Assembly: GCF_010747415.1 (NCBI RefSeq)
Contig: NZ_JAAGNZ010000001.1
Span: 1,922,001-1,986,000 of the forward strand
Length of the DNA stretch: 64,000 nt
Source: Spirosoma agri
GTDB taxonomy: Bacteria; Bacteroidota; Bacteroidia; Cytophagales; Spirosomataceae
Reading direction: 5' to 3'
Shown: piece after piece, positions 36,061 to 43,974 of the stretch
How the letters are laid out: each line of letters begins with the position of its first letter
Numbering within the stretch: the stretch's first letter is position 1
Made by a program: the position numbers and the translations under genes
Notes under the pieces: generated by a model
What the model saw: only the letters and a program-made list of their open reading frames with translations
The model's database searches: none
What the model was told of the DNA's origin: nothing

Positions 36061-37647
36061 TTACTGGCCAGTAGCCACAAAACGTTTCGGAGCCCTCCGG
36101 TGGTGGGTGGCCTGTTCATACGCATAGGTCAACCGAATTAACGTTGGCTCGTCAAACATACGGCCCAAAAACTGAATGCCCGCCGGTAAATCACCCGTCG
36201 TAAAACCCATCGGAATGGTGAACGCAGGCTGACCCGTAGCTGGCGCAATCAGCTGGCTGTTATCGCCTTTGTACCCCTTCGCATCGCCTACCAATGCCGG
36301 CGGATAATTCCAGGTCGGGTAAACGAGCGCATCAACATGCAGCCGATCCATTTCGGTTTCGATAGCATTGCGGAAAGCTACCCGAAGCGGATCGGTGAAC
36401 GCATCTCCACATGGAATGTCAGGGTGATTTGCCCGGCCCGTGTGCGTTTGCTGGTACGTCAGCCGGTCGCGCACAATGTCCGAATACCCACCCACCCGAA
36501 TGATGTCGTTGATCGTTTGTAAAGAATCTCGTTTGACAAACGTGCGAAGATAGGTTTCGATATCTGTCCGAAACTCTGCGCACCACTGATCCGCCCGCAA
36601 CGAGTCGAACTCGGGAACGGTAACGTCAACGATCTGAGCGCCCATGCGCGTCATATCGGCCAGGGCCTGGTCAAAAAGCTGCTTGATCTCCGGGTGAATG
36701 GCTTTATCACTCACCTGACGAAGCACACCGATACGGGCTTTTTTCAGGCCGTCTTTCCGTAAGAACTGCGTATAGGTTTTAGGAATTTTACCCTGACTAT
36801 GTTTAGTGATTGGATCATTGGGATCGTATCCGGCGGTGACCTCGAGCAACCGGGTCGCATCGTCGACCGTGCGACACATGGGCCCGCCAACATCGTTGCG
36901 GGTATAGAGCGGAATGATGCCGTAGCGACTCACCAGCCCCAGCGACGTGCGGAAACCAGCCAGCGCGTTGTGGGATGCGGGACCACGAATGGAATTACCC
37001 GTATCGGAGCCTAACCCGATTGTGCCCAGATTCGCGGCTACGGCTGCTGCCGTACCACCGCTCGATCCGGCTGGCACATAGGCTAAATTATACGGATTAC
37101 GAGTTTCGCCCGCTATCGAACTTTGCGAGTGCATGGGCGTAAAAGCCCATTCGGCCATATTTGATTTGGCCAGTACAATGGCACCAGCTTCGCGTAGTTT
37201 CCGAACCTGATACGCATCCTCATCGGGAGTGAAGCCTTTCAAGGCTATTGAGCCACCCGTTGTTTGCAGTCCCTTCGTGTTAAAATTGTCTTTGATGATA
37301 ACCGGAATGCCATGTAGCGGGCGCAGCTTGCCGGTTTTCCGAAATTCCTCATCCAGCGAGCGTGCTGTGGCCATCGCTTCGGGATTGATGACAATGATTG
37401 AATTAAGTTTGGTCGACTGATCGTACGTCCGGATTCGTTCCAGATACGCCGTTACCAACGCTTCACTCGTTAGTGAACCGGTGCGGAAAGCCTGATGAAT
37501 AGCGCTGATTGTAGCTTCAACTAACTCGAATTTGGCGGGTGCTGTTTTTTGCCGTGACTGAGCGCGGGCGGATACCATCCAGACTGGACTTAGGAGCACC
37601 AGAAAAAGATAAAAACGTAGCTGATGAAGACGGACAGGTCGCGGCAT
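36061..37647 (-). CDS. Amidase signature family hydrolase (secreted)
   Basis: The 528-residue protein has a signal peptide (residues 1-30, ending SARAQ) and a full amidase-signature domain. The Ser-cisSer-Lys triad is visible: Lys119 in PVIIKDNFNT, cis-Ser195 in PAGSSGGTAA, and nucleophile Ser219 in GSDTGNSIRGPA. The usual GGSxR before the nucleophile reads GNS here. Export and the absence of gatB/gatC argue against a GatA role. It is probably a periplasmic amide hydrolase. The penicillin-acylase gene follows after 58 bp, so the two are probably co-transcribed and may act on related amide substrates. Confidence 0.88.
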   Translation of the reverse strand: MPRPVRLHQLRFYLFLVLLSPVWMVSARAQSRQKTAPAKFELVEATISAIHQAFRTGSLTSEALVTAYLERIRTYDQSTKLNSIIVINPEAMATARSLDEEFRKTGKLRPLHGIPVIIKDNFNTKGLQTTGGSIALKGFTPDEDAYQVRKLREAGAIVLAKSNMAEWAFTPMHSQSSIAGETRNPYNLAYVPAGSSGGTAAAVAANLGTIGLGSDTGNSIRGPASHNALAGFRTSLGLVSRYGIIPLYTRNDVGGPMCRTVDDATRLLEVTAGYDPNDPITKHSQGKIPKTYTQFLRKDGLKKARIGVLRQVSDKAIHPEIKQLFDQALADMTRMGAQIVDVTVPEFDSLRADQWCAEFRTDIETYLRTFVKRDSLQTINDIIRVGGYSDIVRDRLTYQQTHTGRANHPDIPCGDAFTDPLRVAFRNAIETEMDRLHVDALVYPTWNYPPALVGDAKGYKGDNSQLIAPATGQPAFTIPMGFTTGDLPAGIQFLGRMFDEPTLIRLTYAYEQATHHRRAPKRFVATGQ

Positions 37648-37837
37648 ACGATAAGGAAGAATGTGTAATCGTACGGTAAAAGTAGGTGTTCCTGCGGTAT
37701 AAATCGAATTCGCCGATCATTTGTATGGTGTACAAACTTATTGTCAAAATAAATTGACTGATAAAAGTCCGTTGTGGTGTAGCACTGGAGAAGTACCTGT
37801 AATAAATCGGGCAATTAGTTCGGATAATAACAGCAAT

Positions 37838-37867
37838 GCGGAGCTAGCTTCTGAAAACCAGCTCCGC
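37838..37867. terminator. Hairpin downstream of the NmrA-like gene
   Basis: GCGGAGCT at 37838-37845 pairs perfectly with AGCTCCGC at 37860-37867. It lies 42 bp past the end of the minus-strand NmrA-like gene and upstream of the amidase gene. The stem is short, so support is moderate. Confidence 0.5.
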
Positions 37868-37909
37868 GTTGGCGGGTAAGATAGAATGGATGCGGCTAAC
37901 GTGCGTTTG

Positions 37910-38761
37910 TTAGGCCAGCGATTTTAGAAACTCATCCAGGCTCAGGGGCTCACGACCCAGCAACTCCGCTAATGTGGAAGAAGGTACATCGAACTCGCCT
38001 TTTTTGATGCCTTCGGCCATTCCGGCAAAAATCGTGACGGCTGGCGGGGGTAAATGTTTCGCCAGTTCAGCTTCGTAAGCACTGCCCGGAATGTCGAGGT
38101 ACGCAACAGTCGTTCCGTCATGGCCTAAACCCGCTGCCAGATCGCTGAACGACCAGGCGGTTGATGCGCCAATGTCATATACTTTATTTTCGTGTTTTGC
38201 GGTGGCCGTGAGGGCGTTGGCTAGCCCTTCGGCGATGTCTCTGCGCAGCACGAAGCTGGTTTTGCCATCACCGGCCGGATAAGGAAGTTTGCCCGTTTGT
38301 ACCGCATCACCGATGACCATGGGCAGGACGTCCAGGTACAGATTGTTGCGGAAGATCGTGTAGGTCAACCCGGAGCCGATGAGCAGATTTTCGGTGTGAA
38401 AATGGTCGATGGCCGGGGTAAACGACGACGTTAGCGATGGGTTTGGGGCGCTGGTATAAAAAACGTGTTTGACGCCGGCTTCGTTGGCGGCCGCAATCAC
38501 ATTACTGTGCTGCCGAACCCGCTCTTCGCCCAATACGGCGCTGGAGATCAGTAAGAGTGTATCAACACCGGCTAAACTGGCGACCAGCGATGCCGGATCG
38601 GTGTAATCGCCCTGCCGGACCGATACGCCCTTGTCCGCGAATTCAGTGACTTTCTGCGAGTCTCTGACGATGGCCACCAGCGATTCTGGATTTGTTTTGG
38701 TAAGCAGGAAGTCGAGCGTGGCTTTGCCTAGGTGGCCTGATGCGCCGGTAATTGCAATCAT
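37910..38761 (-). CDS. NmrA-like NAD(P)-binding oxidoreductase
   Basis: The 283-residue atypical short-chain reductase starts with the dinucleotide motif IAITGASGHLGKATLDFLL. It continues with VSVRQGDYTDPASLVASLAGVDTLLLISS, the pattern of NmrA/QOR2-like quinone reductases, and ends PSSTLAELLGREPLSLDEFLKSL. It probably reduces quinones or senses NADP(H). It is transcribed away from the HxlR regulator gene with 102 bp between them; HxlR proteins often control such divergent reductases. Confidence 0.87.
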   Translation of the reverse strand: MIAITGASGHLGKATLDFLLTKTNPESLVAIVRDSQKVTEFADKGVSVRQGDYTDPASLVASLAGVDTLLLISSAVLGEERVRQHSNVIAAANEAGVKHVFYTSAPNPSLTSSFTPAIDHFHTENLLIGSGLTYTIFRNNLYLDVLPMVIGDAVQTGKLPYPAGDGKTSFVLRRDIAEGLANALTATAKHENKVYDIGASTAWSFSDLAAGLGHDGTTVAYLDIPGSAYEAELAKHLPPPAVTIFAGMAEGIKKGEFDVPSSTLAELLGREPLSLDEFLKSLA

Positions 38762-38768
38762 GATGCTA

Positions 38769-38836
38769 TTGGTTTCTTTTAATTTGTTAGTTACTTTTGG
38801 TAACTCAAAAGTATTTAGTAACCGTCATCTTCGCAA
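38769..38836. promoter_or_regulatory. Divergent promoters with shared operator between the NmrA-like and HxlR genes
   Basis: A plus-strand promoter reads TTG (38769-38771), 20 bp, TACTTTTG (38792-38799). A minus-strand promoter reads TTG (complement of 38834-38836), 20 bp, TACTTTTG (complement of 38806-38813). The two -7 boxes face each other as the inverted repeat ACTTTTG-N6-CAAAAGT (38793-38812). An AGTTAC-N5-GTAACT palindrome (38789-38805) overlaps them. One HxlR dimer here could control both genes. Confidence 0.6.
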
Positions 38837-38863
38837 GAAGGTATGTTTTGGTGCCTCAGTAAC

Positions 38864-39301
38864 ATGGACAGAACTATTGTTGATTACCAGTCGAATAGGT
38901 TACAGGAAAAGTTGCATAAAATTTTAGGATCGGTTGGCGGAACCGCGAGCGGTTGTCCAATCCGGAACATTCTGGACCGGTTCAGCGATAAATGGTCAAC
39001 CTTATCCATCTTCCATCTGGGCGATGCGGGGACACTACGCTTCAACGAACTGAAAAAACGAATCGATGGCATCTCGCAACGAATGCTTACCGTAACGCTG
39101 CGTACGCTCGAACGCGACGGGCTGGTAACGCGCCGGGTGTACCCCCAGATTCCACCACGGGTCGAGTATGAGTTGACGGATTTAGGGCGTAGTTTCCTCG
39201 TTCAGATCATTGAGCTTGGCGACTGGGCCAGCGTTCATAGTGCGCAGATCATGCAGGCCAGAGAACAATACGCTGCCCGCGAGCATCTGGTTGTTGAGTG
39301 A
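38864..39301 (+). CDS. HxlR family transcriptional regulator
   Basis: The 145-residue winged-helix regulator has the HxlR hallmark GCPIRNILDRFSDKWSTLSIFHLG followed by LRFNELKKRIDGISQRMLTVTLRTLERDGLVTRRVYPQIPPRVEYELTDLGRSF. The Cys in GCP is the usual redox-sensitive position in this family. The ATG at 38864 is used; an in-frame ATG seven codons earlier sits close to the promoter. It is divergent from the NmrA-like reductase and probably controls it in response to electrophiles or quinones. Confidence 0.92.
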   Translation: MDRTIVDYQSNRLQEKLHKILGSVGGTASGCPIRNILDRFSDKWSTLSIFHLGDAGTLRFNELKKRIDGISQRMLTVTLRTLERDGLVTRRVYPQIPPRVEYELTDLGRSFLVQIIELGDWASVHSAQIMQAREQYAAREHLVVE

Positions 39302-39386
39302 TTTCCCTCCCTCACCGACCCGTCGGACCGCCCCAACCCCTCCCGCAACGGCGGACCACCCATACTGGGCGAGGGGAGCAGAGGGG

Positions 39387-41192
39387 TTAACGCTGCTTCA
39401 GCCAATCGTCTAGTATTATTTTTTGCCGCTTGTCGGGGTTTGGGAGTCGCGAAATCTGAAAATTTCGTTCGGACTTTTTTTCTGCTATTATCGTCTTTTC
39501 CTGGGTTTGTCCCTGCTGAACCGGGCGCAGTTTTATAGCCTCACCAGTGCGTATGGCTTTAACCGCAGCCAACGTTGCCCGCTGTTCATTGAGTGTCAAC
39601 AATAGGGCTCCGCTCCGAACACCGGCTTTCCAGGCTGGCGATTCCCAATCGACGGTCGAAACGAATAAACTGTCCGATTTTTCGCGTAGCGTCAAGCCCA
39701 GCCAGGCATCGGGCCTCTCCCGGAGTGTGGTATCAATCGCCAAGCCCGCGTAGGCGAGGTATTTTGGGTAGTCGATGGCATCGACGGTCGAGGCATAGGC
39801 AAAGATTTCATTTAGTGAGGTACCCGCCGTTTTCTCGCAGACTGCCCGGAATTCGTCATCTGAAAAGCCGCGTTTCTCCTTTTGATAATACGTCTGGTAT
39901 AGAGTCCGCATCACGTCATCGAGCGACTTTTTGTTATTCGTCTCATGGCGTATCGTGAAGTCCAGTAACATACCCAGAACAGGGCCCTTATCGTAATAAG
40001 AAATCGTTTTGTAGGCTTCATCGCCCGTGCGGCCGAACGGACCGTCCGACCAGGTTTCGTAACTGGCCTGGGTAGCCGACTGAAACCGATGGCCTGGTTT
40101 GTTCTCATAGGCTGATAGGTTGCCGCGCAAGGCGTTCAGCAGTTCGTCTTCGGTCATCAACCCGGCCCGTCGAAGCATCAGGTATTCGTAATAAACCGTA
40201 AACCCTTCCGATACCCAGAGCATGTTTGTTCGGTTTTCCTGCTCGTAGTCGAAGGGGCCGAGCGCCATTGGCCGAATACGTTTTACGTTGTAATGGTGGA
40301 AATATTCGTGAGCCAGGAACAGGTACAAGCGTAATTTACCCTGGGGCGTGTTCAAACCGTTGCCGTCAAAACTGATCGAAGTCGAGTTGAGGTGTTCAAT
40401 GCCTCCTCCACCCGGCCCAATAGCCAGAAAGGTGTAGTGTTTGTACGGAATATCGCCAATGATGGCAGCCCCGGCTTCAACTATTTTCTTAAGATCGGCC
40501 ATGAACTGCTCCTGATTAAACGACCCCATGTTGTATCCCACGAAATAATGGGGAATACCCGATACCGTGAAGGAGGGGAGTTGCTCCAGGTTGCCCATCA
40601 GCATCGGACTGTCGTAGAGCACGTCGAAAGTAGGAGCGGTAAATGTGTTGGTTCTTCCGGCGAGCGAGTCCAGACCGGTAGCTACCCGTGGTTTCCAGCC
40701 CGAATACGGGTGGATGGTTACCGTAACGGGTTGCTGAAGTTGATTCGGCACATACATGAACAGGCCAGCGGGTGAGATGTAGCCCTTATGTTCGTCCAGA
40801 TAGCTGCTGGCGACAAAGTTCCGGGTTGCTTTGACATCATACGAAAGCGTTACTACTGTTGCCTTATTTGCATACACGCGCCAGGTGCTCGCAGCGGTTT
40901 TCTCCCAGTTTAGCGGCTTGCCTGCTGCGTTCGTAGCCCGAACGTTCTCGACATGGCTGGCATAGTTCATGAGTTGATAATAGCCGGGTGTCCATACCGG
41001 CATTTTAAATTCTACCGTTTCTTGGTCAGGGTTTGGGTAGTTGAGCGTAACGTGGTATAGGTGACTGGCAGGCTTTTCCATTGTCACATCGAACGCCAAG
41101 CCGGTTGTCGTTGGTTGCGCGAGCGTATGCAGATGTAAAGTCAAAAATAGAACGGCAAAAATTGACATAGTTGCTGAGAATCGACGGAGCAT
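39387..41192 (-). CDS. M61 family metallopeptidase with PDZ domain
   Basis: The 601-residue exported peptidase has an N-terminal signal region, a beta-rich M61 N-terminal domain (about 30-190), and the thermolysin-like catalytic domain with zinc motif FLAHEYFHHYNVKRIRP plus third-ligand region WVSEGFTVYYEYL. A PDZ-like segment follows near residues 490-560 (GLAIDTTLRERPDAWLGLTLR ... SPAWKAGVRSGALLLTLN). The family prefers N-terminal Gly or acidic residues and is periplasmic. It is monocistronic and convergent with the HxlR gene. Confidence 0.9.
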   Translation of the reverse strand: MLRRFSATMSIFAVLFLTLHLHTLAQPTTTGLAFDVTMEKPASHLYHVTLNYPNPDQETVEFKMPVWTPGYYQLMNYASHVENVRATNAAGKPLNWEKTAASTWRVYANKATVVTLSYDVKATRNFVASSYLDEHKGYISPAGLFMYVPNQLQQPVTVTIHPYSGWKPRVATGLDSLAGRTNTFTAPTFDVLYDSPMLMGNLEQLPSFTVSGIPHYFVGYNMGSFNQEQFMADLKKIVEAGAAIIGDIPYKHYTFLAIGPGGGGIEHLNSTSISFDGNGLNTPQGKLRLYLFLAHEYFHHYNVKRIRPMALGPFDYEQENRTNMLWVSEGFTVYYEYLMLRRAGLMTEDELLNALRGNLSAYENKPGHRFQSATQASYETWSDGPFGRTGDEAYKTISYYDKGPVLGMLLDFTIRHETNNKKSLDDVMRTLYQTYYQKEKRGFSDDEFRAVCEKTAGTSLNEIFAYASTVDAIDYPKYLAYAGLAIDTTLRERPDAWLGLTLREKSDSLFVSTVDWESPAWKAGVRSGALLLTLNEQRATLAAVKAIRTGEAIKLRPVQQGQTQEKTIIAEKKSERNFQISRLPNPDKRQKIILDDWLKQR

Positions 41193-41388
41193 AGCGAAGA
41201 AATAGCCTGAATGGAGGAAACGGCAAAGATAGCCCGATTGTGAAATGAGAAGGTGCTTATACCACCAAACTCGTTTAAAAATAGCTGGTTTTTAGGCGTG
41301 GAAAAAGCCGGAAAAAGGCAGCCGGATCGGTCTGATGTAGCGCGAATTATAGACGGGGTAAAATGACTGATTTTATTCGCGTTATCGC

Positions 41389-41419
41389 TTTGTTATCAGG
41401 GCATTGTTTCGTATATTTA
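41389..41419 (+). promoter_or_regulatory. Bacteroidota-type promoter
   Basis: TTTG at 41389-41392, a 19-bp spacer and TATATTTA at 41412-41419 match the consensus TTTG-N19-TAnnTTTG except for the last base. It lies in the 311-bp gap (41193-41503) after the M61 gene start and drives the hypothetical gene at 41504. Nothing else is seen in this gap. Confidence 0.6.
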
Positions 41420-41503
41420 TCCCTCTAATTAGCAACAAACAACCATACTAATGATGCCGGTTCAGGGGCTATTTTGGTGGCCATTGACCGGCAGGACAAC
41501 CGC

Positions 41504-42187
41504 ATGAAGCGACGCTCAACTCCGAATCAACTCCAGATCGATTTTCTGGCCACTTTTCGCCGGATGCTCATCAGTCTTGGCAGTCCTGACAACCTGCCTG
41601 TCAACGAAAGCCTGTTTATGCGGCTAACCGATCAGTGGGAAAGCACTCAGGTCATTCCCGCTGATTTGTTGTTCCAGAAAAGTCCCATCGAAGCGATCGT
41701 TTTCCGGCTTCAGAAAAACGACGATCGGCTGCGTTTCCCTACCGAACTAATCGCGGGTGAGATTCGCGGTGAGCAGGGACTAACGGGGTTTTCTGCCAAG
41801 TTCCGTGAACAGGGGTGGGTAATTCTGCCCGCTGAATTATCGGCGATGTACAAAAACCTGTTCCTGAACATTCTGTCGGCGTCCATTGGGCTGGACTATT
41901 TGTATCCCTCCCGAATTGAGCTACTGGCCGAAGCCGAGCGTGTGGCCCTGACCGCCATGTTACCCGAAGAGGAGGTTCGTAAATTTTTTGGGTTACGGCT
42001 ATCGAGGTTTCCGGATAGTTTCCGAAGCGAAGTATCGAACTACTTCAACCTGCCATTCGACTATGTATTGAAGCGTGCCAATCATCTTAATCTTGTTTCT
42101 GAACAGGTTATTGACGAAGCGCGGATCAATACACAGTCACTGCGCTCAACAACACTGCGTCGTCCGCAGAGCAGCCGGGCCGCTTAG
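41504..42187 (+). CDS. Hypothetical protein
   Basis: The 227-residue soluble protein shows no signal peptide or transmembrane helix and no recognised motif. The second half is helical (LLAEAERVALTAMLPEEEVRKFFGLRLSRFPDSF) and ends EVSNYFNLPFDYVLKRANHLNLVSEQ. The latter vaguely resembles the helical tail of ImmA/IrrE-type proteins, but the HExxH zinc motif is absent. The ATG at 41504 (MKRRSTPNQ) was chosen because a start ten codons earlier adds residues without family character. It has its own good promoter. Confidence 0.6.
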   Translation: MKRRSTPNQLQIDFLATFRRMLISLGSPDNLPVNESLFMRLTDQWESTQVIPADLLFQKSPIEAIVFRLQKNDDRLRFPTELIAGEIRGEQGLTGFSAKFREQGWVILPAELSAMYKNLFLNILSASIGLDYLYPSRIELLAEAERVALTAMLPEEEVRKFFGLRLSRFPDSFRSEVSNYFNLPFDYVLKRANHLNLVSEQVIDEARINTQSLRSTTLRRPQSSRAA

Positions 42188-42289
42188 ATCGCGATGCGCA
42201 ATTTAACGTATCCAAATCGACGTAAACTGCCACGTTGGTTAAGTTTTTGGTAGGGCTTCTTTGATTTTTCGTGAACTTTGGTTAATTAT

Positions 42290-42329
42290 CAGCCGGTTAA
42301 GGATACAAATGTACCTAGCCGGCTGTTTT
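42290..42329 (+). terminator. Hairpin between the hypothetical and PEBP genes
   Basis: CAGCCGG at 42290-42296 pairs with CCGGCTG at 42319-42325, then TTTT. It stands right before the PEBP start codon (42331), so it could end the upstream transcript or fold in the PEBP leader. Confidence 0.4.
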
Positions 42330-42330
42330 C

Positions 42331-42924
42331 ATGCGCATTTTTACACGGATACTTTTTGGCCTGCTCGTCTTGTTTGGGCTGTTTCTGATCGTAATGCATT
42401 TCAGAGCGAAATCGCAGCGTGACGATGAAGAAGCCTATTTGACTACCCTGCGAAAGAACATCACGGTTGCCAGCGGGTCGTTCCCACCCAATGGCGATAT
42501 GCCGGTCAACTGTAGCTGTCGGGGAAGTGAAGCCTCTCCGGAGCTGGCTTGGGAAGGTGATCTGCCCGATGCCGAATCGTATGTTATTCTGGCCACCGAC
42601 TACGACGTACCGACGCCCACCTTCCCACTTTTTAATCTCTCTCACTGGGTTCTTTACAATTTGCCCGCATCGGTCCATAGCCTTCCGGAAGCACTGACTA
42701 CTGAACAGATGCAGCTGCTGGGGGGAAAAGTCGGTAAGAACTCAAGTGGAAGCCTTAAATTTATCGGTCCTTGTCCCCCGGCAGGTCGTCATGCCTACGT
42801 CTTTCGCGTGTACGCACTCGACCAGCTACTTTCCTTTACCGATGTACCTACCAAACCGCAGGTTATCGATGCCATGAAAGGACATATCCTAGGCTATGGG
42901 GAGCTAAGAGGTTACTTCGAGTGA
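42331..42924 (+). CDS. YbhB/YbcL-like PEBP family protein
   Basis: The 197-residue protein has an N-terminal membrane anchor or signal (IFTRILFGLLVLFGLFLIVM) and the phosphatidylethanolamine-binding protein fold. The conserved cavity motifs are present: PVNCSCRGSEASPELAWEG, then ATDYDVPTPTF (the D-x-D-x-P type) and SHWVLYNLP. The ending GPCPPAGRHAYVFRVYALD is the usual PEBP closing segment. These proteins bind phosphate-like or lipid headgroups; the bacterial role is poorly known. It is probably periplasmic and tethered. Confidence 0.9.
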   Translation: MRIFTRILFGLLVLFGLFLIVMHFRAKSQRDDEEAYLTTLRKNITVASGSFPPNGDMPVNCSCRGSEASPELAWEGDLPDAESYVILATDYDVPTPTFPLFNLSHWVLYNLPASVHSLPEALTTEQMQLLGGKVGKNSSGSLKFIGPCPPAGRHAYVFRVYALDQLLSFTDVPTKPQVIDAMKGHILGYGELRGYFE

Positions 42925-43974
42925 TCAATCTATGCCTATGACAGCAGGTGTTTAGCGGTTGCCTGTCAACGCCTGAAACGAGTGATCCTGTTTCGTTGGT
43001 GGCGTACGGCTAGTGGCGCACGGCTAGTGGCGCACGGCTAGTGGCGCACGGCTAGTGGCGCACGGCTAGTGGCGCACGGCTAGTGGCGCACGGCTAGTGG
43101 CGCACGGCTAGTGGCGCACGGCTAGTGGCGCACGGCTAGTGGCGTACGGCTAGTGGCGTACGGCCCCGGATTGTGGTTAATTGTTCACAACTTCCCCGTG
43201 GGCAACCTGTTGTCAAAACTGACGTGTTGGTCGTCTGGTACCCCCCGCCAACGTGAGCAGAATTGCGAATGAGCACAATCCGCTGCAAATAGATACTTAT
43301 TGGATAAGTAATAAATTTCTTCCTGTACAAAAACCAGCATAGGCTGTGGTCCTTGCCAATCGACTTGACAAGTTGGCTCACCGAGTAATAAACTTCGCCT
43401 GATGGTTAGTTTGGCCTGCATTCAGTCAATCAAGCATATTGCATTGACAATAGCAGTCCCCTTCTTGTGTGATAATATATTGACAATCAGTATTTTGAAT
43501 TTTTATTGGTAATGTATAAACCTTCCTTTATGAGTCAGATAGGGGAGGTATGAATATCGAGAACAACTAAGGACAGCCATTTTTTTATTGGTAGATGTTT
43601 GGAAAAGAGAAGGTATCAGTCCTTACTTTGTAATCTCTATCAAATCAATAGGCTATAAGTACTATTAGTCTATCCAGTACCGGGAGTATAGGGAGAATAC
43701 AAAAATGAGCACAGTTCGTAAATCCGTATTACAAGCAGCAAAGTCGCATCGACATACCCCAGGCACCCGCCCCCATTGGGTATCCGGCCAACCACACAGC
43801 CCATCATGTATGAAATCAACCAGAACCTTTACGAACACCTGTTGTCGCTGATAGAAGTCCCCGGCAGATGACCAGACTACCAGACTAACAGCTACAAGCT
43901 GGGATTCACCCAGAATGAAAAGCCAGTTTCGCGCGGCATAACTCACACGTATTACCCAGCACAATCCATTAGAA
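42925..43974. other. 1-kb intergenic region with minisatellite
   Basis: Between the PEBP and TonB-receptor genes lie about 1,050 bp without a convincing gene. The left part holds a 14-bp tandem array (43001-43164). The rest is AT-rich from 43260 on. Short open frames on the minus strand at 43185-43421 and 43665-44021 show no recognisable protein, and the latter overlaps the TonB gene start. I did not find a clear promoter for the receptor. Confidence 0.6.
43001..43164. repeat. Minisatellite: about 11.7 copies of a 14-bp unit
   Basis: The unit GGCGCACGGCTAGT repeats head to tail. Nine identical units span 43015-43140. They are flanked on the left by one unit and on the right by one full and one partial unit that carry GGCGTAC in place of GGCGCAC. 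The period is not a multiple of three and the array is outside any gene. Confidence 0.97.

Noticed and set aside
36003-36125. Longer N terminus for the penicillin-acylase-like gene
   Set aside because: The extra 41 codons have no signal-peptide character, whereas the internal ATG at 36002 begins a normal signal peptide.
43001-43164. CRISPR-like direct repeats
   Set aside because: The 14-bp units abut with no spacers and no cas genes are near; it is a minisatellite.
43185-43421. Possible 78-residue gene on the minus strand in the 1-kb gap
   Set aside because: The translation has no recognised motif, no promoter or ribosome-binding context, and runs toward the minisatellite edge; too weak to call.
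43807-43871. Short plus-strand frame MYEINQNLYEHLLSLIEVPG
   Set aside because: It looks protein-like but stops after about 21 residues; it could be a gene remnant, without enough sequence to support it.
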